Shown one piece after another: positions 42,247 through 49,296 of a stretch of DNA of 49,296 nucleotides. The stretch lies in the NCBI GenBank assembly GCA_003552625.1, contig PUNM01000093.1, positions 1 to 49,296 on the forward strand. The letters are read 5' to 3'. A program made the position numbers and the translations under genes. The notes under the pieces were generated by a model. The model had not been told where the DNA came from, searched no databases, and saw nothing but the letters and a program-made list of their open reading frames with translations. Source of the DNA: Ectothiorhodospiraceae bacterium (lineage in GTDB: Bacteria; Pseudomonadota; Gammaproteobacteria; Nitrococcales; Halorhodospiraceae). Positions within the stretch are counted from its first letter, which is position 1. Each line of letters opens with the position of its first letter.

Positions 42247-43392
42247 CTAGTCGCCTCTGGGCGGAAAGTGAACGATCTTCTCCTTTTCCTTGCCGTCCCT
42301 CGTGATTTTAAGCGGTAGCCAGCGCCCTGGGGGTGTTTCTTCCACGATGCGCTGCATGTCTGCGGGCCGTTCGATCGACTCGCCGGCTGCGCGGACAATT
42401 CGATCCCCGGCCCGGAGTTCGGCGGCCTCCGCAGGCGTGCCTTCGAGTACGTCCAGGATGGTGATACCGTCTTCATGTTCCTCCATCGCGATCCCCATGC
42501 GAGGGGGTTGAGGATCCGCGGTATCGGGTTCCAGCGCGAAGACAAAATCCGCCTTCCCCGGTTCGGGGCAGTCATCGCCGGCAGTATGCGGTAAAAGAAC
42601 CTGAACATCCTCATAGCCCAGATCGGCAAGCTGGTGGGGGATCCCGTACCCGTATTCCGCATGACCGCGGCCGACAATCCCGATGACCGGGCCGCCATTC
42701 GATTCATGAGCCTTGGCTAGTGCTTCTGCCATCGCACGGTCCCAAAACGTCTGTGCGGCCACGAAGCCGTCCAACGCCTCATCATCTTCGGCATCCCCTA
42801 TGCCCGGGTGGCGGCGGAAAGCCTGACGCAGGTGCTCGCGGTAGTCGTCGCTGGCCCCCGCGGGTTCGCTGACACCCTCTCGCTCTGCCTCCTCCAGCGC
42901 GTCCCAGCCGCGTTCACGGACGGCCCTCACGACGGAGCGATCCACGTTCATGGCCACCGTCGGCAGCCGGTGCATGCGGGTGAAGTGGAACAATGGTAGA
43001 TAGAAGTCCGCATCGAAACCCCAGACGCGGGGCCAATCTGCTGCCTCAAGAAAGTCCTCCGCGCGGAGTTCGCCGGCTACCCAATCATCGAGGGCTGGCT
43101 GTTTCGCGCGCGGGAGCATCTCGAAGCCGACTGCACCGATCGGCTGACGCCCGTGGAGCGCGGCCAGCGTATGGGTCTGCCAGCGGTGGTGTTCGGCATC
43201 GTCGTGTCGTTCGCCGAGCAGGATGAAGGGGCTGTCGCCAACTGCCTCAATCACCTCCGCCGTGGTATGCGTGTCGCCGGAATCGGGGTCGTACCATTGG
43301 CCTGGCTGAGCGCATGGATCTGCCTTTACGCCACCGGTTGCCAGGGTTCCGGCAAAGAGGGCGATGGCCCGCAGCCGGGTTGGTCTCATCAT
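42247..43392 (-). CDS. ChaN-like heme/iron-associated protein with C-terminal PDZ domain
   Basis: A 381-residue exported protein. A signal peptide ([24 protein letters not shown]) has no lipobox. The main domain follows the ChaN/DUF399 pattern: [55 protein letters not shown] and [17 protein letters not shown], with conserved His/Glu/Tyr. A PDZ domain forms the last 90 residues ([26 protein letters not shown], then [12 protein letters not shown]). ChaN binds heme at the outer membrane in Campylobacter; a heme/iron role is thus an inference. AAGGAT precedes the double ATG. It is divergent from lipA. Confidence 0.85.
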   Translation of the reverse strand: MMRPTRLRAIALFAGTLATGGVKADPCAQPGQWYDPDSGDTHTTAEVIEAVGDSPFILLGERHDDAEHHRWQTHTLAALHGRQPIGAVGFEMLPRAKQPALDDWVAGELRAEDFLEAADWPRVWGFDADFYLPLFHFTRMHRLPTVAMNVDRSVVRAVRERGWDALEEAEREGVSEPAGASDDYREHLRQAFRRHPGIGDAEDDEALDGFVAAQTFWDRAMAEALAKAHESNGGPVIGIVGRGHAEYGYGIPHQLADLGYEDVQVLLPHTAGDDCPEPGKADFVFALEPDTADPQPPRMGIAMEEHEDGITILDVLEGTPAEAAELRAGDRIVRAAGESIERPADMQRIVEETPPGRWLPLKITRDGKEKEKIVHFPPRGD

Positions 43393-43549
43393 GGCTGATC
43401 CTTGTCGGCGAAGGTCGCTTGGCCCCAATCCTAGCCGCTCTTCCGTGTTGCGGCTAGCGCGATTCGGCACCCCGGGTGATTGCGCGTACAATGGGCAGAA
43501 CAGGTGGCGGCCCACATGCGGCCGAGCTTCGAAACAGGAATATGGGTCT

Positions 43550-44554
43550 ATGTCCGATTTCAAAGGTATCCCCGTGGTCAGCGGGGTGAAGTTCGAGCGC
43601 GACGGAGTCCATGCCATCAAGGATGGCGTCAAGCGGCGAAAAGGGGCAGAGAGCCAGCCGCGGCAGCGCAAGCCGGAGTGGCTGAAAGCGCGTGCGCCGG
43701 GCGGTGAGAGTTTTCGCCGTGTCCGGGATATTGTGCACGAGCACAAGCTCAGCACCGTCTGCGAGGAGTCGCACTGCCCGAATCTCGGCGAGTGTTGGAG
43801 TCACGGTACGGCGACGTTCATGGTTCTTGGCTCGATCTGCACCCGGGCCTGCCAGTTCTGTTCGGTGGATACCGGCAATCCCCACGGACGGCTCGACCCG
43901 CAGGAGCCGGAGCATTGCGCGGAGTCCGTCGAACTGATGGGCCTCCAGTACGTGGTGATCACCTCCGTGGACCGGGATGACCTGGAAGACGGCGGTGCCG
44001 AGCACTACGCCGCGTGCGTCCGTGCGATCAAACGGCGCAATCCGGATACGGCTGTGGAAGCTCTGACACCGGATTTCCGCGGTGACGAGGATGCCGTTCG
44101 CACCGTGGTCGAATCGGGGCTGGAGGTCTTTGCCCAGAACGTGGAGACCGTTCGACGTCTCACCCATCCGGTCCGCGACCCGCGGGCGGGCTACGAGCAG
44201 ACCCTGGGGGTTCTCGCCGCGGCCAAGCGAATCCAGCCGGACGTCCTGACCAAGTCGAGCCTTATGGTGGGGCTTGGCGAAACGGATGAGGAGTTGATCG
44301 AGGCCTTCGATGATCTGCGCCGGGTCGGATGTGACATTGTCACCCTGGGGCAGTACTTGCAGCCGACGCGCAATCACCTCCCGGTTGAACGCTTCGTCAG
44401 CCCGCAGCAGTTCGCCGAGTTACGCGCCGAGGGCCTCAAGCGTGGCTTCCGTGAGGTGGTCGCCGGTCCCATGGTTCGCTCAAGTTACCGGGCTGACCGG
44501 GTCCTCCAGGGCAATAACGTCGGTCTCCCGGCATCGGCGCCGGAAGGCGTTTAA
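43550..44554 (+). CDS. lipA: Lipoyl synthase
   Basis: A 334-residue radical-SAM enzyme inserting two sulfurs into octanoyl groups. The auxiliary cluster cysteines are in [12 protein letters not shown] and the SAM cluster in [12 protein letters not shown] (CxxxCxxC). [31 protein letters not shown] and [19 protein letters not shown] complete the family pattern, and RSSYRAD near the end holds the conserved Ser. ATG 43550 follows AGGAAT; upstream in-frame sequence is not coding-like. No lipB is adjacent; the Nudix gene follows by nine bases. Confidence 0.95.
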   Translation: MSDFKGIPVVSGVKFERDGVHAIKDGVKRRKGAESQPRQRKPEWLKARAPGGESFRRVRDIVHEHKLSTVCEESHCPNLGECWSHGTATFMVLGSICTRACQFCSVDTGNPHGRLDPQEPEHCAESVELMGLQYVVITSVDRDDLEDGGAEHYAACVRAIKRRNPDTAVEALTPDFRGDEDAVRTVVESGLEVFAQNVETVRRLTHPVRDPRAGYEQTLGVLAAAKRIQPDVLTKSSLMVGLGETDEELIEAFDDLRRVGCDIVTLGQYLQPTRNHLPVERFVSPQQFAELRAEGLKRGFREVVAGPMVRSSYRADRVLQGNNVGLPASAPEGV

Positions 44555-44563
44555 GGCGCTTCC

Positions 44564-45175
44564 ATGAGCAGCCCCCCCGACGACAAGGTCCACTGTTGTC
44601 CGGAGGCCTTGTGTCGGGCTTTGGCGGGGCGCCGGTGGCCGGATCGTGGGTGGCGGCTCTCGGGGGGGCGCCCGACGGCGGCAGCCGTTTTGGTCGGCCT
44701 CTTCGAGGCTCGAGGCCAGCCCCACGTCGTCTTGACGCAGCGAGCCGGCAGCCTCCGTGACCATCCGGGACAGGTCAGCTTCCCCGGTGGCCGGGTAGAG
44801 GCGGACGATCCGTCGCCAGAGGCTACCGCCTTGCGGGAGGCGTGGGAAGAGGTCGGGCTGGAGCTGAGCCAGGCTCAGATTCTGGGGCGGCTCGGCCGCT
44901 ACCACACCGGCACCGGGTTCGTCATTGAGCCGGTTGTGGCGTGGTTGCGTGGCCCGTTCTGTTGGCGCCCCTGTCCGGTCGAGGTGGCGGAGGTTTTCGA
45001 GCTGCCTCTCGACCGGATCATGGAGGCCCGGATCGACGAAGAAGTCCGCGTGTACAATGAGATTGGAGAATTATTGCGCTTCCCCGCCATGACCTACCAG
45101 GGGAAAACGATCTGGGGGGCAACGGCCGGTATTCTGTGGCAATTGCGAGAAGCGCTAAGGGAAAACGCCAACTGA
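44564..45175 (+). CDS. CoA pyrophosphatase-like Nudix hydrolase
   Basis: A 203-residue Nudix protein. The Nudix box is GGRVEADDPSPEATALREAWEEVGL, given as G-x5-E-x7-REAxEEVGL with a longer first gap. The preceding VVLTQRAGSLRDHPGQVSFPGG matches the NudL/CoA-diphosphatase signature (LTxRxxxLxxHxGQVxFPGG), so coenzyme A or its derivatives are the expected substrate. It lies nine bases after lipA and its stop overlaps the start of the L,D-transpeptidase (TGATG). Confidence 0.88.
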   Translation: MSSPPDDKVHCCPEALCRALAGRRWPDRGWRLSGGRPTAAAVLVGLFEARGQPHVVLTQRAGSLRDHPGQVSFPGGRVEADDPSPEATALREAWEEVGLELSQAQILGRLGRYHTGTGFVIEPVVAWLRGPFCWRPCPVEVAEVFELPLDRIMEARIDEEVRVYNEIGELLRFPAMTYQGKTIWGATAGILWQLREALRENAN

Positions 45176-46260
45176 TGGGTTTGTTTTACGGGCGTCAAAG
45201 CTCTTCGAGAGGGCGGGTATCGTTCGGGCGGCTACGGACAGTGCCGATCACACTGTTGATCTTGGTGGTGGCGGCCGCGTCCGCTCTCTCCCCGAGCCTG
45301 GCAGAGGACGATCCGACCGGTGATGTGACCGAAGCCGAGGAGTCCGCCGATTCCGAGGAGGATGCGGACGCTGTCATGCGCACCACCGATCGGCAACTGC
45401 ATCGTTTCCGCATCGCTGACGGCGTTGACCTGGTAGGGCACGAGCAGCGGGCGAGCGCACGTGCAGAGGATACGCTGCTCGATGTAGGCAAGCGCTTTGC
45501 CGTTGGATACGAGCAGATCCGCATGGCGAACCCCGGCGTCGATACCTGGCTGCCGGGGGAGGGGACCGAGATCCGGATCCCCAGCCGCTACATCCTGCCT
45601 GACGCACCCCGCGAGGGGATCGTCGTGAATCTGGCCGAGATGCGGCTCTATCACTATCCTGAGGGCGAGGATGTGGTCGAGATCTTCCCGGTCAGCATCG
45701 GAAGAATGGACTGGTCAACCCCGCTGGGGGAGACTCAGATTACCGGGTTGATCGAGGATCCTGCCTGGTATCCCCCGAAGTCGATTCGTGAGCAGGCGGC
45801 CGAGCGCGGGGAGACTCTGCCGCGAGAGATCCCCCCGGGGCCGGATAACCCGCTGGGGCGGCATGCAATCCTCCTCGACATCCAGGGATATCTGCTCCAC
45901 GGGACGAATCGCCCCTGGGGTATCGGCATGCGCGCCACCCACGGGTGCATACGGCTACATCCGCACGATATCGCCTACCTGTTCGGCCAGGTCGGCGTCG
46001 GCACTCCGGTAAAGATTGTCAATCAGCCGTTCAAGGCCGGGTGGGGAGAAGACGGCAGCTTGTATATGCAGGCGTATCCATTCTTCGAGGAGGAAACGCC
46101 TGACCGTCAGACGCGTGTCGAGATGGCAGTGGAAGCCGTTTCCCGTGCACTCGGGGAGCGCGCCCATCGGGTAGACGGCGCGCTGGTGCGCGCGGCCGCT
46201 GAAGAGCAGGACGGGTCCGTGCTCCGGATCAGTCGTTCCGCAGCGGAGGTACACCGGTAG
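45175..46260 (+). CDS. L,D-transpeptidase with LysM domain
   Basis: A 361-residue exported enzyme. The N-terminus (RTVPITLLILVVAAASALSPSLA) is a signal sequence, then a long acidic stretch. LysM-like ENTLLDVGKRFAVGYEQIRMANPGVDTWLPGEGTEIRIP (in part) binds peptidoglycan. The YkuD catalytic domain runs from IVVNLAEMRLYHY to VGTPVKIVNQP, with catalytic His in LLHGTNRPWGIGM and Cys in ATHGCIRLHPHD (Thr before HGC where Ser is usual). Such ErfK/YbiS enzymes link lipoprotein to peptidoglycan or form 3-3 crosslinks. It starts on the Nudix stop codon and converges on the Lpp-like gene. Confidence 0.9.
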   Translation: MGLFYGRQSSSRGRVSFGRLRTVPITLLILVVAAASALSPSLAEDDPTGDVTEAEESADSEEDADAVMRTTDRQLHRFRIADGVDLVGHEQRASARAEDTLLDVGKRFAVGYEQIRMANPGVDTWLPGEGTEIRIPSRYILPDAPREGIVVNLAEMRLYHYPEGEDVVEIFPVSIGRMDWSTPLGETQITGLIEDPAWYPPKSIREQAAERGETLPREIPPGPDNPLGRHAILLDIQGYLLHGTNRPWGIGMRATHGCIRLHPHDIAYLFGQVGVGTPVKIVNQPFKAGWGEDGSLYMQAYPFFEEETPDRQTRVEMAVEAVSRALGERAHRVDGALVRAAAEEQDGSVLRISRSAAEVHR

Positions 46261-46331
46261 CGTCAACGATAGCCAGTCCTCCTCGAGGTTGCCGGCTTCC
46301 GTGAGACCGCGGTGCGCACAAGTCTCACTAA

Positions 46332-46370
46332 AGCAAGACCCGGTCGTGTGCTCCACGCCCGGGCCTTGCT
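46332..46370 (-). terminator. Stem-loop between L,D-transpeptidase and Lpp-like genes
   Basis: AGCAAGACCCGG and CCGGGCCTTGCT pair over 11 of 12 positions (46332-46343 with 46359-46370, 15-base loop). On the minus strand the stem is followed by TTTAG, suiting termination of the Lpp-like transcript about 60 bases past its stop. A second small hairpin (TCACA-GCG-TGTGA) lies at about 46381-46395. Confidence 0.5.
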
Positions 46371-46427
46371 ACCCGCGGGTTCACAGCGTGTGACCGGCGC
46401 GGGGTAAGACTGTATCAGCCTGTTACG

Positions 46428-46727
46428 TTACTTCTGCATCGTCCGCTCGAACATGCGGTCGATCTTTTCCTCGTTTTCCTCAGCCTTGCGCAGGGCTTCT
46501 TCGGCCTTTTCGTCCGCATCGCCCGCCTTCGCGTCCGCGTCCTCGGCCTTCCGCAGGGCCTCTTCCGCGATACCGCGGACCTCTTCGATCTCAGCGTAGA
46601 TGTCGTCCATCTCCTGGTCAACCGCTGCGCCGATCTCGTCCTCGTCGATCGTCGCGCAGGCGGCGAGCAGCCCGAAGGCGGCCCCGACCGTGGTGAGCTT
46701 GACGACGGTTGCGAAACGCTTTGGCAT
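46428..46727 (-). CDS. Lpp-like outer-membrane lipoprotein
   Basis: A 99-residue lipoprotein. A signal sequence ends in LLAAC, giving acylated Cys24. The mature part is one continuous coiled coil with heptad pattern (DQEMDDIYAEIEEVRG, then EEALRKAEDADAKAGDADEKAEEALRKAEE in blocks) and ends ERTMQK with a C-terminal Lys, as in Lpp, whose terminal Lys is joined to diaminopimelate. AAGGAGATT precedes the ATG and an AT-rich stretch upstream (46735-46780) fits strong expression. It follows the L,D-transpeptidase on the same strand and faces a second one, so covalent attachment to peptidoglycan is likely. Confidence 0.8.
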   Translation of the reverse strand: MPKRFATVVKLTTVGAAFGLLAACATIDEDEIGAAVDQEMDDIYAEIEEVRGIAEEALRKAEDADAKAGDADEKAEEALRKAEENEEKIDRMFERTMQK

Positions 46728-46778
46728 TAGAATCTCCTTGTATGACACGTGTTTATTTTTACTTGCCCTGGCTAAATC

Positions 46779-47372
46779 CTAGCGGATGTAAACCCTTGTG
46801 CCAATGTCTACCAACTCCGCAAGAATGTCGATCTGCTCATCCTCTACAGCAACGCAGCCATCAGTCCAGTTTACACCACGATGGAAACTGACGCTGCGGT
46901 CGCCGACGCCGTGGATGCCGATATGGCCGCCAAGCGCGGTGTTCTGCGGGGCGCGGCCCTGGTTGGCAAATTCGTCGAGGAAATGCTCATACTCGTCTCG
47001 CTCAATGGTCCCGTCGTCACGGGCGTCGCGCGCGTGTTCCATGGTCGGATAGTTGAGGCCGAGAAAGAAGTGATAATTGCTTTCGGGGTGAATGCGGTCG
47101 ATTCGAAACTTGCCGGTCGGCGTGGTTTGGTCGCCCCGCCGTCGGGTCTCAGCCGTACCGGCACGTCCTACCGCAAGATTCTCCAGGCGAACAAAGGGGG
47201 CTTCTCCCTGGTAGACGGTAATGGTGTAGGTATCGGTATCGACGAGCACCCAGCGCTCTTCGGACCCCGGGGTGAAGGGTAGGTCGGGCGGGATCTCTGC
47301 ACTGATCCGGCCGGCAACGAGCAACAAGAACAGCCCGATAGCATGCGCGGCGAGGGAGGAACGAGTGCTCAT
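46779..47372 (-). CDS. L,D-transpeptidase, YkuD family
   Basis: A 197-residue exported enzyme. The signal peptide is MSTRSSLAAHAIGLFLLLVAGRISA. The YkuD domain begins WVLVDTDTYTITVYQG and carries GDQTTPTGKFRI, HIGIHGVGD and the catalytic Cys in NWTDGCVAVED. It lacks LysM. Its start ATGA overlaps the stop of the glutaredoxin-like gene, and the Lpp-like gene lies 51 bases downstream. Together with the LysM-type enzyme on the other strand it gives two L,D-transpeptidases within 2 kb, either of which could attach the Lpp-like protein. Confidence 0.9.
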   Translation of the reverse strand: MSTRSSLAAHAIGLFLLLVAGRISAEIPPDLPFTPGSEERWVLVDTDTYTITVYQGEAPFVRLENLAVGRAGTAETRRRGDQTTPTGKFRIDRIHPESNYHFFLGLNYPTMEHARDARDDGTIERDEYEHFLDEFANQGRAPQNTALGGHIGIHGVGDRSVSFHRGVNWTDGCVAVEDEQIDILAELVDIGTRVYIR

Positions 47373-47620
47373 GGGGTGCTCCGGTACTGAATCCACTGAT
47401 GCAGCGTACCCGCATCAAATGGCCAAAAGAGCCGCTCGCCGCTGGGGTCCTCCAGGAAAGGGATCGAGCGCTGAAGGTCCTCGGCGTCGGGGTGGGTTTC
47501 CAGGATATCCGCGTGCTGGATCTCTACGGGCGCGTATGCCGCATAGCGCGAGAGCAGGTCCGCAGCTTGCTCGCAAAGGTGGCAGCCGGGCGTACCGTAG
47601 AGAGTAAGCAGCGTGCACAT
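47369..47620 (-). CDS. Glutaredoxin-like protein, CxxC
   Basis: An 83-residue thioredoxin-fold protein. The redox site is GCHLCEQAADLL (C-H-L-C), then a cis-proline in RSIPFLED. It belongs to the short glutaredoxin-like (DUF836 type) group with no signal peptide, so it is cytosolic. It begins 70 bases from the dusA start and overlaps the L,D-transpeptidase by four bases. The reductant and target are unknown. Confidence 0.8.
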   Translation of the reverse strand: MCTLLTLYGTPGCHLCEQAADLLSRYAAYAPVEIQHADILETHPDAEDLQRSIPFLEDPSGERLFWPFDAGTLHQWIQYRSTP

Positions 47621-47657
47621 GGCTCGGGAGTCGCTCGGTGTTCTGAGTATCGCGCTT

Positions 47658-47663
47658 TATAAT
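47658..47663 (+). promoter_or_regulatory. -10 element for dusA
   Basis: A perfect TATAAT ends 27 bases before the dusA start. The -35 region 17 bases upstream (TCGGTG) is weak. The expected leader is only about 20 bases. Confidence 0.45.
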
Positions 47664-47690
47664 ACGGGTCCGACGCTGCATGACAACGGT

Positions 47691-48704
47691 ATGAGCATGG
47701 ATCAATCCTCCTCGGTGCCCGGCCCGGCGGTTCACGGGCGGCTCTCGGTAGCGCCCATGATGGAGTGGACCACGCCCCCGGCGCGGTACTTCCTGCGCCT
47801 GCTGGCCCCGCGCGTGCGCCTCTACACGGAGATGATTCCGTCCATCGCGCTTTGGTACGGGGCGAGCGAGCGTTTTCTCGCTTTCGATTCCGCCGAGCAT
47901 CCGGTGGCCGTTCAATTTGGCGGCAGCGATCCAGAAGAACTCGCCTTTGCGGCTCGCCTGGCGCGGGAGTGGGGTTACGACGAGATCAACCTCAATGTCG
48001 GCTGCCCCAGTGACCGGGTCCAGGCCGGTCGATTCGGCGCCTGCCTGATGCGTGAGCCGCAGCGGGTGGCCGAGTGTGTACAGACCATGGCGGATGCTGC
48101 CGATCTGCCGGTGACCGTTAAGACCCGGATCGGGGTGGACGATGCGGATTCCGAGCCGTTCTTTTGGACGTTCATTGAGCAGGTCGCTGCCTCTGGCTGC
48201 TCGACCTTCATCGTCCATGCACGCAAGGCTTGGTTGTCCGGGCTCAGTCCTAAGGAGAACCGTGAGATCCCACCCCTGGACTACCCGCGGGTCTTTCGCC
48301 TGAAGGCGGATCATCCGGACCTTGAAGTCGTTCTCAACGGTGGTTTGCAGAATCTGGAAGGCGTGCAGGCCGCGCTGGAGCACGTAGACGGCGTAATGGT
48401 GGGCCGTGCCGCCTTCTCCGAACCCTACAGCCTCGCCTGCTGGTCGCACGCGGTACAAGGTGGGGAGGAGCCGGATCGCTGGGCCGCGGTCGCAGGCTAC
48501 TTGCCGTATGTGGAAGCCCAGCGCCGCACGGGCGTGCCCATGAGCCAGCTCGTCAAGGTCCTCATGGGGCTGTTCAATGGCTTGCCGGGCGCACGCGCCT
48601 GGCGCCGGGAGCTGACCGAGGGGGCACAACGGCCGGGGGCTGGTCCCGAACTCATCGAGCACGCGCTATCGAAGGTCCGGCCACCGGTGGCCCAGGCTGG
48701 TTGA
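47691..48704 (+). CDS. dusA: tRNA-dihydrouridine(20/20a) synthase DusA
   Basis: A 337-residue flavoenzyme reducing uridine in the tRNA D loop. Family features: LSVAPMMEWTTPPARYF, VAVQFGGSDPEELAFAA, INLNVGCPSDRVQAGRFGACLM with the catalytic Cys, TVKTRIGVDD, FIVHARKAWLSGLSPKENR and VVLNGGLQN with VMVGRAAFSEPY. KENR matches DusA rather than DusB/C. ATG 47691 is chosen; ATG 47697 is close behind and there is no Shine-Dalgarno match, so either is possible. A TATAAT lies just upstream. It ends next to lpxH. Confidence 0.92.
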   Translation: MSMDQSSSVPGPAVHGRLSVAPMMEWTTPPARYFLRLLAPRVRLYTEMIPSIALWYGASERFLAFDSAEHPVAVQFGGSDPEELAFAARLAREWGYDEINLNVGCPSDRVQAGRFGACLMREPQRVAECVQTMADAADLPVTVKTRIGVDDADSEPFFWTFIEQVAASGCSTFIVHARKAWLSGLSPKENREIPPLDYPRVFRLKADHPDLEVVLNGGLQNLEGVQAALEHVDGVMVGRAAFSEPYSLACWSHAVQGGEEPDRWAAVAGYLPYVEAQRRTGVPMSQLVKVLMGLFNGLPGARAWRRELTEGAQRPGAGPELIEHALSKVRPPVAQAG

Positions 48705-49296
48705 TCATCCGCGGGGGAGCGGCAGGGTCTCCAACTCCCAGCGCCCGGGCCAGCAGCGCAGTAGACTGCCCTGCTCGAACCAGTCGCCGACGACGAACCG
48801 GCGACCCTCACCGATGGGCGTTGATACGCGGTGGATCGCGGGACGGTGCGTGTGCCCGTGAATCATCCAGCGGACCTGGTGCTCGCTAAACGTCTGGGCA
48901 ATCGCTTCCGGGGTGACATCCATGATGGCCTGGTCGAGTTCCTGGTTACGTTCGGTGCTGGTAGCGCGGGCGTCCCGAGCCTGCTCGATCCGCTCAGCAA
49001 TGGTCTGAGCAAGGAACTGTCGCTGCCACTGCGGATCGCGCACCATCGCGCGGAACGCCATGTATTCGGGGTCATCGGTACACAGGCTATCCCCATGCAG
49101 GAGCACAACGGGCTCCTGATGGATTCGGACCGTGCTCGGGTCCGGCAGAAGGGTGGCACCGGTCCGGCGGGCGAACTCGTCCCCGATCAGAAAATCGCGG
49201 TTACCGTGCATCACGTAGATGGGCGTGGTGGTTGCGGCCGCGTGCAAGGCTGTCAGGGTCGGGTCATCGGCGGGAGCAGCGTCATCCCCAATCCAT
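48705..49296 (-). CDS. lpxH: UDP-2,3-diacylglucosamine diphosphatase, N-terminus outside window
   Basis: The frame stays open to the window edge and starts there with WIGDDAAPADD, so about 70 N-terminal residues (including the first metal motifs) lie beyond base 49296. The visible part matches LpxH of lipid A synthesis: WIGDD, IYVMHGNRDFLIGDEF, VLLHGDSLCTDDPEYMAFR, DVTPEAIAQTF and MIHGHTHRPAIH with metal His residues. The enzyme is a membrane-associated calcineurin-like phosphoesterase that splits UDP-diacylglucosamine to lipid X. It converges on dusA; their stops are adjacent. Confidence 0.93.
   Translation of the reverse strand, partial: WIGDDAAPADDPTLTALHAAATTTPIYVMHGNRDFLIGDEFARRTGATLLPDPSTVRIHQEPVVLLHGDSLCTDDPEYMAFRAMVRDPQWQRQFLAQTIAERIEQARDARATSTERNQELDQAIMDVTPEAIAQTFSEHQVRWMIHGHTHRPAIHRVSTPIGEGRRFVVGDWFEQGSLLRCWPGRWELETLPLPRG

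Noticed and set aside
47415-48662. 415-codon leftward ORF over dusA
   Set aside because: Antisense shadow; dusA has all family motifs.
1-49296. CRISPR array, insertion sequence, phage or defence island
   Set aside because: No regularly spaced repeats, transposase, integrase, restriction or toxin-antitoxin genes were seen; gene content is core-like throughout.

Overview
The window is a G+C-rich stretch of an ordinary, tightly packed bacterial chromosome. Its gene content points to a gammaproteobacterium: GlrK/GlrR-type two-component pair, AsmA, Uup, IscR-like regulator, IspG, MazG, AlaC, homoserine dehydrogenase and threonine synthase, RecJ, Prc, PepN, LipA, DusA and LpxH. Many secreted or envelope proteins are rich in Asp/Glu (AsmA, Prc, both L,D-transpeptidases), which suggests a halophile. 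A Halorhodospira/Ectothiorhodospiraceae-like source is my best guess, inferred from style rather than proven. I see no rRNA, tRNA, CRISPR, insertion sequence or prophage, and no gene-free stretch above about 250 bases.

Layout. 1-2256: a partial protein with a papain-like Cys/His/Asn pattern converges on an ATP-grasp ligase-like protein. 2493-6996: a rightward run of a chimeric protein (N-terminal half of a CobJ-type precorrin methylase joined to one HemS-type half domain), a DEAH-type helicase related to HrpB, and a YhiN/HI0933 flavoprotein. 6993-10977: sigma-54-type response regulator and histidine kinase facing left; a Sel1-repeat protein and a thioredoxin-fold lipoprotein facing right. 11011-16972: a small acidic protein, AsmA and a hybrid kinase facing left, then an iron-type alcohol dehydrogenase. 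16995-22462: Uup facing left; MBL-fold hydrolase, acyl-CoA ligase and ThiD facing right. 22495-25797: IscR-like regulator with its own promoter/operator, IspG, glutathione transferase and a TetR regulator. 25897-28908: MazG, a CHASE-PAS-GGDEF protein and an Mth938-like protein. 29012-35452: alaC, hom, thrC, a phosphoglycerate-mutase-like protein and recJ. 35460-41743: Prc and PepN facing left, an alpha/beta hydrolase, and a small unknown protein. 41775-45175: cytochrome c, ChaN-PDZ protein, LipA and a Nudix hydrolase. 45175-47620: two L,D-transpeptidases around an Lpp-like lipoprotein plus a glutaredoxin-like protein. 47691-49296: DusA and partial LpxH.

Functional threads. The region joins amino-acid synthesis (alanine, threonine), Fe-S and cofactor chemistry (IscR-like, IspG, LipA, ThiD), envelope work (AsmA, Prc, LpxH, L,D-transpeptidases with an Lpp-like substrate candidate) and nucleic-acid upkeep (RecJ, MazG, helicase, DusA). 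The observations most worth a second look are the CobJ-HemS chimera, an IscR-like regulator that has lost the cluster-binding cysteine loop but keeps an IscR type-1-like operator on its own promoter, the Lpp-like protein flanked by two L,D-transpeptidases, and a threonine synthase with a four-cysteine insertion. Nothing resembles a multi-gene defence or mobile system.
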